Assembly: GCF_001567565.1 (NCBI RefSeq)
Contig: NZ_LSSW01000024.1
Span: forward strand, 1-64,000
Length of the DNA stretch: 64,000 bases
Direction: 5' to 3'
Source of the DNA: Ectopseudomonas composti
Lineage (GTDB): Bacteria; Pseudomonadota; Gammaproteobacteria; Pseudomonadales; Pseudomonadaceae
A model generated the notes under the pieces. The model did not search any database and had not been told where the DNA came from. It saw only the letters and a list, made by a program, of their open reading frames with translations. Both the position numbers and the translations under genes were made by a program. This document shows, one piece after another, positions 37,352 through 51,786 of this stretch (positions are counted from its first letter, which is position 1; every line of letters begins with the position of its first letter).

Positions 37352-37636
37352 TCACTCATCCTCATTGACCCGATCACGCAGCTCCTTGCCCGGCTTGAAG
37401 TGCGGCACGAACTTGCCATCCAGACGCACGGACTGGCCCGTCTTCGGGTTGCGCCCTACACGCGGTGCGCGGTAGTGCAGCGAGAAGCTGCCAAAGCCGC
37501 GAATCTCGATGCGATCGCCCGTGGCCAGCGCCTGGGACATTTGCTCAAGCATGGTCTTGATGGCCAACTCGACATCCTTGGAGGACAGCTGACCTTGGTG
37601 AGTGACAATTCTTTCGATCAACTCCGACTTGGTCAT
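37352..37636 (-). CDS. ihfB: Integration host factor subunit beta
   Basis: A 94-aa nucleoid DNA-bending protein of the HU/IHF family, partner of IhfA. It has [20 protein letters not shown] at the N terminus and the DNA-intercalating arm with RNPKTG (the conserved Pro) near residue 64; [14 protein letters not shown] is the family signature. It follows rpsA, as in other gamma-proteobacteria, but behind an independent terminator/promoter gap. It marks the left border of the O-antigen island. Confidence 0.98.
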   Translation of the reverse strand: MTKSELIERIVTHQGQLSSKDVELAIKTMLEQMSQALATGDRIEIRGFGSFSLHYRAPRVGRNPKTGQSVRLDGKFVPHFKPGKELRDRVNEDE

Positions 37637-37753
37637 GGTTTTCCCTTCTTTTTCAAGCGGCTAGAAGACTCGACGGTTCGGTTGTAGCACGCTGATCAGC
37701 TTTTGAACAGCCTGAAAAACAAGGTGTTAGCACAACATTGGAAGTAAACGCCC

Positions 37754-37783
37754 ATATAACGATTTCATTAGTGCCAGCTACAA
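37754..37783 (-). promoter_or_regulatory. possible ihfB promoter in the 308-bp rpsA/ihfB gap
   Basis: Minus-strand TTGTAG (37778-37783), 18 bp, TTATAT (37754-37759), about 117 bp before the ihfB ATG. The gap 37637-37944 otherwise holds only the rpsA terminator at its right end; no coding signal was seen in it. Confidence 0.4.
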
Positions 37784-37894
37784 GTAGATAGCACGCCGCT
37801 CTTTAAAGATACGAGCAAAGAAATGCATGCCCGAGAGCGGACGCCGGGAAGCAAGCCAGGACACGCAGAAGACGCTAAAGGAACCCCCAAAACG

Positions 37895-37926
37895 AAAAAA
37901 GGGCGGCCCGAGGGCCGCCCTTTTCT
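37895..37926 (-). terminator. rpsA terminator
   Basis: Minus strand: a GGGCGGCCC stem, 2-nt loop, GGGCCGCCC, then TTTTTT. It lies 19 bp after the rpsA stop codon; A-rich sequence on the other side makes it near symmetric. Confidence 0.95.
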
Positions 37927-37944
37927 TCGATGAATTACCCGAAC

Positions 37945-39627
37945 TTAGTTCTGGTTTTCCATCTGAGCACGGATCAGATCACCAATGGTGGTCGGGCCGG
38001 TGCTTTCAACGTCTTGCTTGTTACGCAGTTCCTTCATCGCGTCCTTCTCGTCTTCAACGTCTTTCGACTTGACGGACAGGCTGATGACGCGGGACTTGCG
38101 GTCGACGCTGATGATCTTCGCTTCTACTTCGTCGCCTTCTTTCAGGACGTTGCGCGCGTCTTCAACGCGGTCACGGCTGATTTCGGAGGCTTTCAGGGTA
38201 GCTTCGATCTCGTTGCCCAGGTCGATGATGGCGCCCTTGGCATCTACTTCTTTCACAACGCCACGGACGATGGTGCCCTTGTCGTTGATGGAGACGTAGT
38301 TGCTGAACGGATCGTCTTCCAGCTGCTTGATGCCCAGGGAGATGCGCTCGCGCTCCGGGTCAACCGACAGGATGACGGTTTCCAGCTCGTCGCCCTTCTT
38401 GAAGCGACGCACAGCTTCTTCGCCGGCTTCGTTCCAGGAGATGTCGGACAGGTGAACCAAGCCGTCGATGCCGCCGTCCAGACCAATGAAGATACCGAAA
38501 TCGGTGATCGACTTGATGGTGCCGGAGATCTTGTCACCCTTGTTGAACTGACCGGAGAAGTCTTCCCACGGGTTGGTCTTGCACTGCTTGATACCCAGAG
38601 AGATACGACGACGCTCTTCGTCGATGTCCAGAACCATGACTTCCACTTCGTCGCCGACGTTGACGACCTTCGACGGGTGGATGTTCTTGTTGGTCCAGTC
38701 CATTTCGGAAACGTGTACCAGGCCTTCCACGCCCTCTTCCAGCTCGGCGAAGCAGCCGTAGTCGGTGAGGTTGGTGACACGGGCAACAACGCGGGTGTTT
38801 TCCGGGTAGCGAGCCTTGATGGCAACCCATGGGTCTTCGCCCAGTTGCTTCAGGCCCAGGGATACGCGATTACGCTCGCGATCGTACTTCAGAACCTTGA
38901 CGTCGATCTCGTCGCCAACGTTGACGATCTCGGACGGGTGCTTGATGCGCTTCCAAGCCATGTCGGTGATGTGCAGCAGGCCATCTACGCCGCCCAGGTC
39001 AACGAACGCACCGTAGTCGGTGAGGTTCTTGACGATACCTTTGACTTGCTGACCTTCCTGCAGGGATTCCAGCAGAGCTTCGCGCTCGGCGCTGTTCTCG
39101 GCTTCCAGGACGCTGCGACGGGAAACGACAACGTTGTTGCGCTTCTGGTCGAGCTTGATGACCTTGAATTCCAGCTCTTTGCCTTCCAGGTGGGTGGTAT
39201 CACGCACCGGACGGACGTCAACCAGGGAACCCGGCAGGAACGCACGGATACCGTTGACGTCAACGGTGAAGCCGCCTTTGACCTTACCGTTGATAACGCC
39301 CTTGACCACTTCTTCAGCGTTGAACGCAGCTTCCAGAACCAGCCAGGATTCAGCGCGCTTGGCTTTCTCGCGGGACAGCTTGGTTTCACCGAAGCCATCT
39401 TCAACCGCGTCCAGCGCGACGTGGACTTCGTCACCGACCTTGATGGTCAGCTCGCCTTGTTCGTTGAAGAACTGGTCGAGCGGGATGACGCCCTCGGACT
39501 TCAGACCGGCGTGGACGGTAACCCAGTCACCGTCGATGTCGACCACGATACCGGTGATGATGGCGCCCGGCTGCATGTCGAGGGATTTCAGGCTTTCTTC
39601 AAATAGTTCTGCAAAGCTTTCGCTCAT
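37945..39627 (-). CDS. rpsA: 30S ribosomal protein S1
   Basis: A 560-aa RNA-binding ribosomal protein made of six S1 (OB-fold) repeats; repeats 3-6 carry the strong G-(F/Y)-G-x-F-V/I type cores ([23 protein letters not shown]). It guides mRNA to the 30S subunit and in E. coli represses its own translation through its leader. The start [20 protein letters not shown] is canonical. The 149-bp leader after cmk contains a terminator-like hairpin and a second small hairpin (separate entries). Confidence 0.98.
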   Translation of the reverse strand: MSESFAELFEESLKSLDMQPGAIITGIVVDIDGDWVTVHAGLKSEGVIPLDQFFNEQGELTIKVGDEVHVALDAVEDGFGETKLSREKAKRAESWLVLEAAFNAEEVVKGVINGKVKGGFTVDVNGIRAFLPGSLVDVRPVRDTTHLEGKELEFKVIKLDQKRNNVVVSRRSVLEAENSAEREALLESLQEGQQVKGIVKNLTDYGAFVDLGGVDGLLHITDMAWKRIKHPSEIVNVGDEIDVKVLKYDRERNRVSLGLKQLGEDPWVAIKARYPENTRVVARVTNLTDYGCFAELEEGVEGLVHVSEMDWTNKNIHPSKVVNVGDEVEVMVLDIDEERRRISLGIKQCKTNPWEDFSGQFNKGDKISGTIKSITDFGIFIGLDGGIDGLVHLSDISWNEAGEEAVRRFKKGDELETVILSVDPERERISLGIKQLEDDPFSNYVSINDKGTIVRGVVKEVDAKGAIIDLGNEIEATLKASEISRDRVEDARNVLKEGDEVEAKIISVDRKSRVISLSVKSKDVEDEKDAMKELRNKQDVESTGPTTIGDLIRAQMENQN

Positions 39628-39665
39628 GTTGATTCCTGTTGATCAAGGGCGGGGATTCGCCCAAA

Positions 39666-39685
39666 CCACATTCCAGACCATGTGG
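39666..39685 (-). promoter_or_regulatory. small hairpin in the rpsA mRNA leader
   Basis: CCACAT (39666-39671) pairs with ATGTGG (39680-39685), 8-nt loop, about 40 nt before the rpsA start codon. S1 is known to autoregulate through leader hairpins, so this could be part of such a target. Confidence 0.45.
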
Positions 39686-39697
39686 GTTCGTTCATGT

Positions 39698-39740
39698 AAA
39701 AAGAGGCCTACGGGACAAGGACTGGTCTCCCGTATGCCTC
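39698..39740 (-). terminator. terminator or attenuator between cmk and rpsA
   Basis: Minus strand: GAGGCATACGGGA (39740-39728) pairs with TCCCGTAGGCCTC (39715-39703) with a single A/G mismatch, and T5 follows at once. It is a textbook rho-independent structure inside the cmk-rpsA spacer, so rpsA either has its own promoter in or after this hairpin or is controlled by read-through. Confidence 0.7.
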
Positions 39741-39776
39741 CTTGCGAGTTCGTCGATTTAAGGCAACCGAGAACCC

Positions 39777-40442
39777 TTAGCCGGCGAGATCGCGATCAGC
39801 AACCTCGCTCAGAATTCGTTCAAGCACTTGCTCGATGGAGAGTTCGGTGGAATCCAGCACGATTGCGTCGGCTGCCGGCTTGAGCGGAGCCACCGCACGC
39901 TGGGTATCACGCTCATCGCGTGCCCGTATCTCATCAAGAAGACTCGCGAGATTAACATCATCGCCCTTGGCCTTCAACTGCAGGTAACGGCGACGGGCAC
40001 GCTCCTCGGCGCTGGCGGTCAGAAAAACCTTCAGCGGCGCGTCGGTGAACACCACCGTGCCCATGTCACGGCCGTCGGCCACCAGGCCGGGCATTTCCCG
40101 AAAAGCGCGCTGGCGCTGCAGCAGTGCTTCGCGCACGGCCGGCAGCGAGGCAACCATGGAAGCGCCCGCTCCCACCTGCTCGTTACGAATGGCATCGGTC
40201 ACCTCCTCGCCTTCGAGGATGATGCGCTTGTCGATGAACTGCACATCGAGATGCGCCGCCAATTGCTTGAGCGCCTCTTCGTTGGTCAGGTCGATGCCAT
40301 GGTTACCGGCAGCGAAGGCCAGCAGACGATACAGCGCACCGGAGTCGAGCAGATTCCAGCCCAGCTGTTTGGCCAACAACGCACAGACGGTGCCCTTGCC
40401 TGACCCGCTCGGCCCATCGACGGTGATTACCGGGGCAGTCAT
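39777..40442 (-). CDS. cmk: Cytidylate kinase
   Basis: A 221-aa P-loop kinase phosphorylating CMP/dCMP with ATP. Walker A is [10 protein letters not shown] (9-18); the NMP-binding insert and [13 protein letters not shown] lie centrally, and the lid region has [11 protein letters not shown]. Its ATG overlaps the stop of the tyrA-aroA gene (ATGA), giving the classical aroA-cmk-rpsA order. Confidence 0.97.
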   Translation of the reverse strand: MTAPVITVDGPSGSGKGTVCALLAKQLGWNLLDSGALYRLLAFAAGNHGIDLTNEEALKQLAAHLDVQFIDKRIILEGEEVTDAIRNEQVGAGASMVASLPAVREALLQRQRAFREMPGLVADGRDMGTVVFTDAPLKVFLTASAEERARRRYLQLKAKGDDVNLASLLDEIRARDERDTQRAVAPLKPAADAIVLDSTELSIEQVLERILSEVADRDLAG

Positions 40443-42679
40443 GCGTTGCCCTCTACAGCCACTTTGATCCCCACTTCCGCCGCCAGGGCGAGGAAGTTGG
40501 GGAAGGAAGTGGCGACGTTGGCGCAGTCGTGGATACGAATGGGTGCACTGGCGCGCAGCGAGGCAACACTAAAAGACATGGCGATACGGTGGTCACCGTG
40601 CGCCCAGACTTCGCCACCGCCGATAGCGCCACCTTCGATGACGATGCCGTCCGGCGTGGGCTCGGCCTTGACGCCAAGGGCGATGAGGCCGTCAGCCATG
40701 ACCTGAATACGGTCGGATTCCTTGACCCGCAGCTCTTCGGCCCCACGCAGCACCGTACGCCCTTCGGCACAGGCAGCAGCGACGAACAGCACCGGGAACT
40801 CATCGATGGCCAACGGCACCAGATTTTCCGGAATGTCGATGCCCTTGAGCCTGGCTGCACGAACACGAATGTCCGCCACCGGCTCGCCACCCACTTCACG
40901 CTGATTTTCCAGGGTGATGTCGCCACCCATCAGCTTGAGAATGTCGATCACGCCAGTACGGGTCGGGTTGATGCCAACGTGCTCCAGCACCAGCTCGGAA
41001 CCTTCGGCAATACTCGCCGCGACCAGGAAGAACGCTGCCGAGGAAATATCGGCAGGCACTTCGATGCGCGTCGCACTGAGCTTGTGCCCGGACTCGACGC
41101 AGGCGGTGCTGCCCTCAACGCTCACCGGGTAGCCGAAGCCGCGCAGCATGCGCTCGGTGTGGTCACGAGTCGGCGCCGGTTCGGTCACGGAGGTCTTGCC
41201 GGCGGCGTAAAGCCCAGCCAGCAGCAGGCAGGATTTGACCTGGGCACTGGCCATCGGCATGTCGTAGTCCATACCGGTCAGGCGCTGGCCGCCCTTGATA
41301 TTCAGCGGCGGGCGACCCTCAGGGCCGGTCTCGATCACCGCCCCCATCTCGCGCAGCGGCCTGGCCACACGATTCATGGGGCGCTTGGACAGCGAGGCGT
41401 CACCGGTCAGGGTGGTGTCGAACGGCTGAGCGGCCAGAAGCCCAGAGAGCAGGCGCATGGAGGTGCCCGAGTTGCCCATGTACAGCGGGCCGGCCGGCGC
41501 CTTGAGGCCATTGAGGCCAACACCGTGGATGGTCACACGACCATGGTGTGGCCCCTCGATGACGACGCCCATATCACGGAACGCCTGCAGCGTGGCCAGA
41601 GCATCTTCGCCCTCGAGGAAACCCTCGACCTCGGTAGTACCTTCGGCCAGCGAACCCAGCATGATCGAGCGGTGCGAAATGGATTTGTCACCAGGTACGC
41701 GGATACGTCCGGACAGGCTGCTACCGGGTTTTGCCAGGAAAATCAGATCGGTCGAGTGCATAGCGTCCACATAGGCCCTACGGGCCAGAATTTTGCTGAA
41801 ATGTTCGCGGGCAACGCGGGCGCGAGTGAACACGCCCAGCAGTTGATGCCCATCCCCGGCGTCGACCGCGTCGCGCAGAGCGTCGAGGTCGTCGCGAAAT
41901 GTATCCAGTGTGCGCAGCACCGCCTCGCGGTTGGCGAGGAAGATGTCGTGCCACATCACCGGATCACTGCCGGCGATCCGCGTGAAGTCGCGAAAACCGC
42001 CAGCGGCATAGCGGAATATTTCCAGGTTCTCGCTGCGCTTTGCCAGCGAGTCGACCAGGGTGAAAGCCAGCAGATGCGGCAGATGACTGGTTGCAGCCAA
42101 CACCTGATCGTGATGCTCGACTGCCATCGACTCGACATCCGCACCCAGCTCGCGCCACAGCCCTTCGACCAGAACCAGAGCCGCCTCATCGCTGTATTCG
42201 CAAGGCGTCAGGATGACCTTGTGCCGACGGAACAACTCGGCGTTGGCCGCCTCCACCCCGCTTTGCTCCGAGCCCGCGATGGGATGACCAGGCACCAGCC
42301 GCACAGCCTTGCCGGAGAATGCCTGACGCGCAGCGCGCACGACATTGCCCTTGGCACTGCCTACGTCGGTCAGCACGGCGTTGCCAAGATCAAGCCCGGC
42401 CAACTCGGCCAACACTCTCTCCATGGCCAGGATAGGCACAGCCAGCTGAATGACCTCCGCCCCCTGACAGGCGGCAGCCAAATCACTCTCGCAACGATCG
42501 ACCACACCCAACTGGACCGCCAGACGACGTGATTCGGCATCCAGATCGACACCAACCACCTCGCGGCACAAGCCGCGCTCGCGCAAGCCTTTGGCGAAGG
42601 AACCGCCGATCAGCCCCAGGCCGACCACCACCAGGCGGCCGATCTTAGGGGGGCTCGATTGCATTGCAGTGACAGTCAC
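40439..42679 (-). CDS. aroA: Bifunctional prephenate dehydrogenase / EPSP synthase (TyrA-AroA fusion)
   Basis: A 746-aa fusion. Residues ~1-300 are a TyrA dehydrogenase ([16 protein letters not shown], 17-32; [13 protein letters not shown]), which decarboxylates prephenate towards tyrosine. From about 310 to the end is AroA ([12 protein letters not shown] near 331; [23 protein letters not shown]-like RVKESDRI), which joins shikimate-3-phosphate and PEP. The natural fusion is known in pseudomonads. The GTG start overlaps the hisC stop. It lies in the hisC-tyrA/aroA-cmk operon for aromatic amino acids. Confidence 0.96.
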   Translation of the reverse strand: MTVTAMQSSPPKIGRLVVVGLGLIGGSFAKGLRERGLCREVVGVDLDAESRRLAVQLGVVDRCESDLAAACQGAEVIQLAVPILAMERVLAELAGLDLGNAVLTDVGSAKGNVVRAARQAFSGKAVRLVPGHPIAGSEQSGVEAANAELFRRHKVILTPCEYSDEAALVLVEGLWRELGADVESMAVEHHDQVLAATSHLPHLLAFTLVDSLAKRSENLEIFRYAAGGFRDFTRIAGSDPVMWHDIFLANREAVLRTLDTFRDDLDALRDAVDAGDGHQLLGVFTRARVAREHFSKILARRAYVDAMHSTDLIFLAKPGSSLSGRIRVPGDKSISHRSIMLGSLAEGTTEVEGFLEGEDALATLQAFRDMGVVIEGPHHGRVTIHGVGLNGLKAPAGPLYMGNSGTSMRLLSGLLAAQPFDTTLTGDASLSKRPMNRVARPLREMGAVIETGPEGRPPLNIKGGQRLTGMDYDMPMASAQVKSCLLLAGLYAAGKTSVTEPAPTRDHTERMLRGFGYPVSVEGSTACVESGHKLSATRIEVPADISSAAFFLVAASIAEGSELVLEHVGINPTRTGVIDILKLMGGDITLENQREVGGEPVADIRVRAARLKGIDIPENLVPLAIDEFPVLFVAAACAEGRTVLRGAEELRVKESDRIQVMADGLIALGVKAEPTPDGIVIEGGAIGGGEVWAHGDHRIAMSFSVASLRASAPIRIHDCANVATSFPNFLALAAEVGIKVAVEGNA

Positions 42680-43785
42680 GCCGACAGCACCTTGGCCAGG
42701 GCCTCGAGGAAGCGCGCATTCTCTTTCGGCAAACCGATGGAGACCCGCAGGAAATTCGGCATGCGGTAACCGGCCATCGGTCGCACGATCACCCCTTCAC
42801 GCAGCAGCGCCTGGTTGATCGCAGCGGTGTCGCGCGCGAAATCGACGGCGATGAAGTTGCCCTTGGAGGGAATCCAGCTCAGGCCCAGCGCACGCAAGCC
42901 GTCTTCCAACTGCTGCATGCCGGCATCGTTGAGACGACGACTTTCAGCCAAATACGCGGTATCGGCCAGCGCTGCACAGGCAGCGGCCAGGGCCAGACTG
43001 TTTACGTTGAACGGCTGACGTACGCGATTGAGCACATCTGCGATGGCCGGCGAGCTGATCGCATAACCGACGCGCAGCGACGCCAGACCATAGGCCTTGG
43101 AGAAGGTGCGCGAAACCAGCAGATTGGGGTAGCGCGCCAGGTAATCCAGGCCGTCCGGCAGCTCGTCGCCCTCGGCGTATTCAATATAGGCCTCGTCCAG
43201 CACCACCAGCACCGACTCTGGCACCTTGGCCAGGAAGTTTTCCAGGGCCTCGGGACCGAACCAGGTGCCGGTCGGGTTGTTCGGGTTGGCGATGAACACC
43301 ACGCGCGTGTTGTCATCAATGGCGGCAAGCATCGCCTGCAGGTCATGACCGTATTCCCTGGCCGGCACGATCTTGCCCTGCGCGCCAACGGCCTGGGTGG
43401 CGATGGGGTACACGGCGAAGGCGTAGTCGCTGAACACGGCATTGAGGCCCGGCGCCAAGTAAGCACGGGCAACCAGCTCGAGGATATCGTTGGAGCCGTT
43501 GCCCAGGGTCACCTGCGCCGCATCGACGCCGTAACGCGCGGCCAGGGCGCTCTTGAGGGTGAAGCCATTACCATCGGGATAACGGGTCAGTTCGTCCAGC
43601 TCGGCGCGAATCGCCGCCAGCACCTTGTCGCTGGGGCCGAGGGGGTTTTCGTTGCTGGCCAGCTTGACGATACCGGCCGGGTCGAGCCCCAGCTCACGGG
43701 CCAGCTCATCGACCGGCTTGCCCGGCACATAAGGGGACAGTTTTTGCACCCCTGGCTGGGCCAGGGTCAGGAAATCGCAACTCAT
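42676..43785 (-). CDS. hisC: Histidinol-phosphate / aromatic aminotransferase
   Basis: A 369-aa class II PLP aminotransferase with lysine near 227 in SRTFSKAYGLASLRVGY, NPNNPTGTWF as the PLP/substrate segment, and LGNGSNDILELV for phosphate contact. It sits in the pheA-hisC-tyrA/aroA cluster, so besides histidinol phosphate it may aminate prephenate or aromatic keto acids, as the HisC2 copy is thought to do in P. aeruginosa. It ends inside the tyrA-aroA start codon. Confidence 0.95.
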   Translation of the reverse strand: MSCDFLTLAQPGVQKLSPYVPGKPVDELARELGLDPAGIVKLASNENPLGPSDKVLAAIRAELDELTRYPDGNGFTLKSALAARYGVDAAQVTLGNGSNDILELVARAYLAPGLNAVFSDYAFAVYPIATQAVGAQGKIVPAREYGHDLQAMLAAIDDNTRVVFIANPNNPTGTWFGPEALENFLAKVPESVLVVLDEAYIEYAEGDELPDGLDYLARYPNLLVSRTFSKAYGLASLRVGYAISSPAIADVLNRVRQPFNVNSLALAAACAALADTAYLAESRRLNDAGMQQLEDGLRALGLSWIPSKGNFIAVDFARDTAAINQALLREGVIVRPMAGYRMPNFLRVSIGLPKENARFLEALAKVLSA

Positions 43786-43821
43786 TACACAACCTCATTG
43801 TCTCGACCGAGCACCACAGGC

Positions 43822-43872
43822 TTCGCAGGAGCGACGTCAGTCACGAGTATCGCGGCTAAAGCCGCCCCTACA
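43822..43872. repeat. REP-type element between pheA and hisC
   Basis: TTCGCAGGAGCGAC and ATCGCGGCTAAAGCCGCCCCTACA; the GGCTAAAGCC core is palindromic. It occupies the pheA-hisC spacer within the operon, a place where REPs may adjust mRNA stability. Confidence 0.6.
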
Positions 43873-43883
43873 ACGGCGCGGTT

Positions 43884-44990
43884 TTACAGCACCGCCTTCG
43901 GATAGGAACCCAGCACCTTCAGCGCCACTGCTTCCTGCGCCAGCTTCTCCAGCACATCCTTGATCAGCGGATCGCGGTGATGACCGACGAAATCGATGAA
44001 GAACACATAGGTCCACTTGCCGCTGCGCGACGGGCGGGTTTCGATGCGGGTCAGGTCGATACCGTTGTTGTGGAACGGCACCAGCAGTTCGTGCAGCGCG
44101 CCCGGCTTGTTGCGCATGGAGACGATGATCGAGGTCTTGTCGTCGCCAGTCGGCGGCACTTCCTGGCTGCCGATGATGAGAAACCGCGTGGAGTTGTCCG
44201 GACGATCCTCGATCTTCTCCGCCAGCTTGGTCAGGCCATACAGATTGGCCGCCATGTCGCCGGCGATGGCCGCACTGTTCCACTCGCTCTTGACCCGCTT
44301 GGCGGCATCGGCGTTGCTGGAAACCGCCACGCGTTCGACATTCGGATAGTGCGCATCCAGCCATTTGCGGCACTGCGCCAGCGACTGGGCATGGGAGTAG
44401 ATGCGGGTGATCTTGTCGGTCTTGGTGGTCTCGCCCACCAGCAGGTGATGGTGAATGCGCAGCTCCACCTCGCCACAGATGACCATGTCGTGTTCGAGGA
44501 AACTGTCCAGCGTGTGATTGATCGCGCCCTCGGTAGAATTCTCCACAGGCACCACGCCGAAGTTCACCGCACCAGCGGCCACTTCACGGAACACCTCGTC
44601 GATGGCCGCCATCGGCACGCTGATCACCGCGTGACCGAAGTGCTTCATCGCCGCGGCTTGGCTGAAGGTGCCTTCCGGGCCGAGGTAAGCCACTTTCAGC
44701 GGGTTTTCCAGGGCCAGGCAGGAGGACATGATTTCGCGGAACAGCCGCGCCATTTCCTCGTTGCCCAGCGGCCCCTGATTGCGCTCCATCACGCGCTTGA
44801 GTACCTGAGCCTCGCGTTCGGGACGGTAGAAGACCGGCGACTCGCCTTCCTTGAGTTCCTTCATCTTCACCCGCGCCACTTCTTCGGCGCAGCGCGCGCG
44901 GTCGCTGATCAGCTCGAGAATACGCTCGTCGAGGTTATCGATACGAACCCGCAGCGCTTGCAGCTCCTGCTCAGAGATTACATCCGTCAT
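43884..44990 (-). CDS. pheA: Bifunctional chorismate mutase / prephenate dehydratase (P-protein)
   Basis: A 368-aa enzyme of phenylalanine synthesis. It has an AroQ chorismate mutase domain (about 8-95; LRVRIDNLDERILELISDRA), a prephenate dehydratase domain (about 98-275; YLGPEGTFSQAAA; TRFLIIG), and a C-terminal ACT domain (about 285-360; NKPGALHELLVPFHNNGIDL; ETRPSR) for phenylalanine feedback. The ATG overlaps the serC TAA by one base. The serC-pheA-hisC-tyrA/aroA-cmk-rpsA order is typical. Confidence 0.97.
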   Translation of the reverse strand: MTDVISEQELQALRVRIDNLDERILELISDRARCAEEVARVKMKELKEGESPVFYRPEREAQVLKRVMERNQGPLGNEEMARLFREIMSSCLALENPLKVAYLGPEGTFSQAAAMKHFGHAVISVPMAAIDEVFREVAAGAVNFGVVPVENSTEGAINHTLDSFLEHDMVICGEVELRIHHHLLVGETTKTDKITRIYSHAQSLAQCRKWLDAHYPNVERVAVSSNADAAKRVKSEWNSAAIAGDMAANLYGLTKLAEKIEDRPDNSTRFLIIGSQEVPPTGDDKTSIIVSMRNKPGALHELLVPFHNNGIDLTRIETRPSRSGKWTYVFFIDFVGHHRDPLIKDVLEKLAQEAVALKVLGSYPKAVL

Positions 44991-46075
44991 TAGCCATGCT
45001 CCTTCTCGAACTCGGCCATGTAGGCCACCAGCGCCTCGACCGCATCCAGACCGACAGCGTTATAGATGGAGGCACGCATGCCGCCTACCGAACGATGGCC
45101 CTTGAGGTTGAGCAGACCACGCTCATCGGCGCCAGCCAGGAACACCTTGTCCAGCTTCTCGTCCGCCAGGCGGAACGGCACGTTCATCCAGGAGCGCGCG
45201 TTGTGGGCGATGGGGTTGCTGTAGAAGTCGCTGCCATCGATGGCCTTGTACAGCAGGTCTTTCTTGGCGCGGTTGATGCGTTCCATGGCCTCGACGCCGC
45301 CCTGCTCCTTCAGCCACTGGAAGACCAGGCCGGACAGGTACCAGGAATAGGTCGCAGGCGTGTTGTACATCGAGCCGTTGTCGGCCGAGACCTTGTAGTC
45401 GAGCATGGTCGGGCAGCTGGAGCGCGCACGACCGAGCAGGTCTTCACGCACGATCACCACCACCAGCCCGCTGGGACCGATGTTCTTCTGCGCGCCGGCG
45501 TAGATCAGGCCGAACTGCGACACATCGGTAGGACGCGAGAGGATGTCCGAGGACATGTCCACCACCAGCGGCGTGTCACCGGTTTGCGGCACCCAGTCGA
45601 ACTGCAGACCACCGATGGTCTCGTTGCTGCAGTAATGCACGTAGGCGGCATTCTTCGACAACTGCCAGTCGTTCTGCCCGGGGATGGCGAAGTAGTCATG
45701 CGCCTTGGCGCTGGCGGCGACGTTGATCGCACCGTAGCGACGGGCTTCTTCGATGGCCTTCTTCGACCAGATACCGGTTTCGACGTAGTCGGCCACGCCA
45801 TCTTCCGGCAGCAGGTTCAGCGGAATCTCGGCGAATTGCTGGCTGGCACCGCCCTGCAGGAACAGCACCTTGTAATCGTTGGGCACAGCGAGCAGATCGC
45901 GCAGGTCCTGTTCGGCCTGACTGGCGATGGCCACGTACTCGTCGCTACGATGGCTCATCTCCATCACCGACAGGCCCTTGCCTTGCCAGTCGAGCATCTC
46001 GGCCTGGGCGCGTTGCAGTACAGCGGTCGGCAGCGCGGCCGGGCCGGCGCAGAAGTTAAAAGCTCGCTTGCTCAC
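44990..46075 (-). CDS. serC: Phosphoserine aminotransferase
   Basis: A 361-aa PLP enzyme making 3-phosphoserine (and the 4-phosphohydroxythreonine precursor of PLP). The lysine lies near 197 in AGAQKNIGPSGLVVV; the N terminus FNFCAGPAALP is diagnostic. I choose the GTG at 46075 (SKRAFNF) over the ATG seven codons upstream: GAGAG precedes the GTG at a proper distance, the ATG has no ribosome site, and 361 aa is the usual length. Confidence 0.96.
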   Translation of the reverse strand: MSKRAFNFCAGPAALPTAVLQRAQAEMLDWQGKGLSVMEMSHRSDEYVAIASQAEQDLRDLLAVPNDYKVLFLQGGASQQFAEIPLNLLPEDGVADYVETGIWSKKAIEEARRYGAINVAASAKAHDYFAIPGQNDWQLSKNAAYVHYCSNETIGGLQFDWVPQTGDTPLVVDMSSDILSRPTDVSQFGLIYAGAQKNIGPSGLVVVIVREDLLGRARSSCPTMLDYKVSADNGSMYNTPATYSWYLSGLVFQWLKEQGGVEAMERINRAKKDLLYKAIDGSDFYSNPIAHNARSWMNVPFRLADEKLDKVFLAGADERGLLNLKGHRSVGGMRASIYNAVGLDAVEALVAYMAEFEKEHG

Positions 46076-46143
46076 GTCTGTCTCTCTCAGATTCACAGAA
46101 CGCCACCACCAGGCGATGGCATGTCCAAACTGTCTGCCGTGCC

Positions 46144-46204
46144 GTGGGAGGGGCTTTAGCCGCGACTGTCGCCGCTAATCGGAACGCCGCCCGGCCCCTC
46201 CCAC
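46144..46204. repeat. REP-type inverted repeat between gyrA and serC
   Basis: GTGGGAGGGGC (46144-46154) and GCCCCTCCCAC (46194-46204) are exact inverse copies. The left arm continues TTTAGCCGCGA, the REP core of the genus, so the transcript ending gyrA can fold a strong hairpin. Confidence 0.75.
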
Positions 46205-46215
46205 AAAGCCCGACT

Positions 46216-48996
<2,781 letters not shown>

Positions 48997-49220
48997 GAGA
49001 AGCCTGGTTCCTTTTTCTGGTGAAACTCCGCGTCATTCTTCCTGAACGCCATGGAGCACGTCGCGATAGCCTCAAGCCATCAGCGACTCACGACAAATCA
49101 ACGAGTTATGTCACGATTCGATGCAGTGAAGGCGGCTTTAGTCAGCCCCCTTGAAAACTGCCGGAGATTACCACAAAGCGTGCCACACACCTACCCCGCA
49201 GAGGGGCGTGCGCGGCAGGT

Positions 49221-50297
<1,077 letters not shown>

Positions 50298-50332
50298 CAC
50301 GCACTCCATCCTGCACCGCCAAAAAATCGCCG

Positions 50333-50338
50333 ATTATA
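50333..50338 (-). promoter_or_regulatory. -10 element for mtnA
   Basis: A perfect minus-strand TATAAT about 35 bp before the mtnA ATG in the 160-bp divergent mtnA/mtaD gap. The -35 is poor (CGGTTG at 17 bp). Confidence 0.5.
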
Positions 50339-50457
50339 CGCAGACTGGCAGGCACCAACCGAACAATCCGGCAGCCCCTCACGGCTTCAAGCTGCGCGCG
50401 TTCATCTATACACTGGCGACCTTCCCTGCACCGATCAAGCCAGACGGACAACCCTCC

Positions 50458-51786
50458 ATGCCCGAAGCCCCTCTCGACCTGTTGCTGCTGCCCACCTGGC
50501 TGGTGCCCGTGGAGCCGGCGGGCGTGGTGCTGCGCGATCACGGCCTGGGCATCCGCGACGGACGCATCGCACTGATCGCACCGCGCGCAGAGGCGCTGCG
50601 CCACCCCGCGACACAAGTGCGAGAGCTGCCGCAGTGCCTGCTCGCCCCCGGGCTGATCAATGCTCACGGCCATGCAGCCATGACGCTGCTGCGCGGCATT
50701 GCCGATGACCTGCCGCTGATGACCTGGCTGCATGAACACATCTGGCCAGCCGAAGGGAAATGGGTCGACGAGGATTTCGTCCGCGACGGTACCGACCTGG
50801 CCATCGCCGAACAGATCAAGGGCGGCATCAGTTGCTTCTCCGACATGTATTTCTACCCACAGACAGCAGTCGAGTGCGTGCACAAGGCAGGCATGCGGGC
50901 GCAGATCACGATCCCGGTGCTGGACTTTCCCGTGCCCGGCGCCCTCAATGCCGACGAGGCGCTGCGCAAGGGCCTGCAACTGTTCGATGACCTCAAGCAG
51001 CACCCACGCATCCGCATCGCCTTCGGTCCGCACGCGCCCTACACCGTCAGCGACGACAAGCTCGAGCAGATACGCGTGCTGGCTGACGAGCTGGACGCCG
51101 GCATTCATATGCACGTGCACGAAACCGCGCAGGAAGTGGCCGACGCCGTCAGCAAACACGGTGAGCGCCCACTGGCGCGCCTGGCTCGCCTCGGCCTGCT
51201 CGGCCCGCGCTTTCAGGCCGTGCACATGACCCAGATCGATGACGAGGATCTGGAGCTGCTGGTGGAACACAACTGCAGCATCGTGCATTGCCCCGAGTCC
51301 AACCTGAAGCTGGCCAGCGGCTTCTGTCCGGTCGAACGTCTGTGGCAGGCCGGCGTCAATGTCGCCATCGGCACCGACGGCGCCGCCAGCAACAACGACC
51401 TCGATCTGCTCGGCGAAACCCGTACCGCCGCCCTGCTGGCCAAGGCCGTCGCCGGCTCGGCCACCGCCCTCAATGCCCACAGCGCCCTGCGCATGGCGAC
51501 CCTGAATGGCGCCCGCGCACTGGGACTGGACACACAGACCGGCTCGCTGGAACTGGACAAGCTGGCCGACGTGGTCGCCTTCGACCTTTCCGGCCTGGCC
51601 CAGCAACCGATCTACGACCCGGTATCGCAGCTCGTCTACGCCAGCGGCCGCGACTGCGTGAAACACCTTTGGGTGGGCGGCAAGCAGCTGCTGGACGATG
51701 GGCGCCTGACCCGCATGGACGAAAGCGAGCTGATCGCCAAGGCCAGGGAATGGGGAACCAGGATTGCCCAAAGGCAGCCCGGATGA
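50458..51786 (+). CDS. mtaD: 5-methylthioadenosine/S-adenosylhomocysteine deaminase (TRZ/ATZ hydrolase)
   Basis: A 442-aa amidohydrolase with metal site [13 protein letters not shown] (about 67-79), [22 protein letters not shown] and [16 protein letters not shown], the features of the MtaD/SsnA group that deaminates methylthioadenosine and S-adenosylhomocysteine. It is divergently paired with mtnA. The stop codon and the last residues lie inside a dispersed GCCCGGATGAAATCCGGG repeat, so the C-terminal end (QPG) is repeat-encoded. Confidence 0.92.
   Translation: MPEAPLDLLLLPTWLVPVEPAGVVLRDHGLGIRDGRIALIAPRAEALRHPATQVRELPQCLLAPGLINAHGHAAMTLLRGIADDLPLMTWLHEHIWPAEGKWVDEDFVRDGTDLAIAEQIKGGISCFSDMYFYPQTAVECVHKAGMRAQITIPVLDFPVPGALNADEALRKGLQLFDDLKQHPRIRIAFGPHAPYTVSDDKLEQIRVLADELDAGIHMHVHETAQEVADAVSKHGERPLARLARLGLLGPRFQAVHMTQIDDEDLELLVEHNCSIVHCPESNLKLASGFCPVERLWQAGVNVAIGTDGAASNNDLDLLGETRTAALLAKAVAGSATALNAHSALRMATLNGARALGLDTQTGSLELDKLADVVAFDLSGLAQQPIYDPVSQLVYASGRDCVKHLWVGGKQLLDDGRLTRMDESELIAKAREWGTRIAQRQPG

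Noticed and set aside
37930..39606. Long plus-strand open frame over rpsA
   Set aside because: Mirror of the S1 repeats; rpsA is certain.
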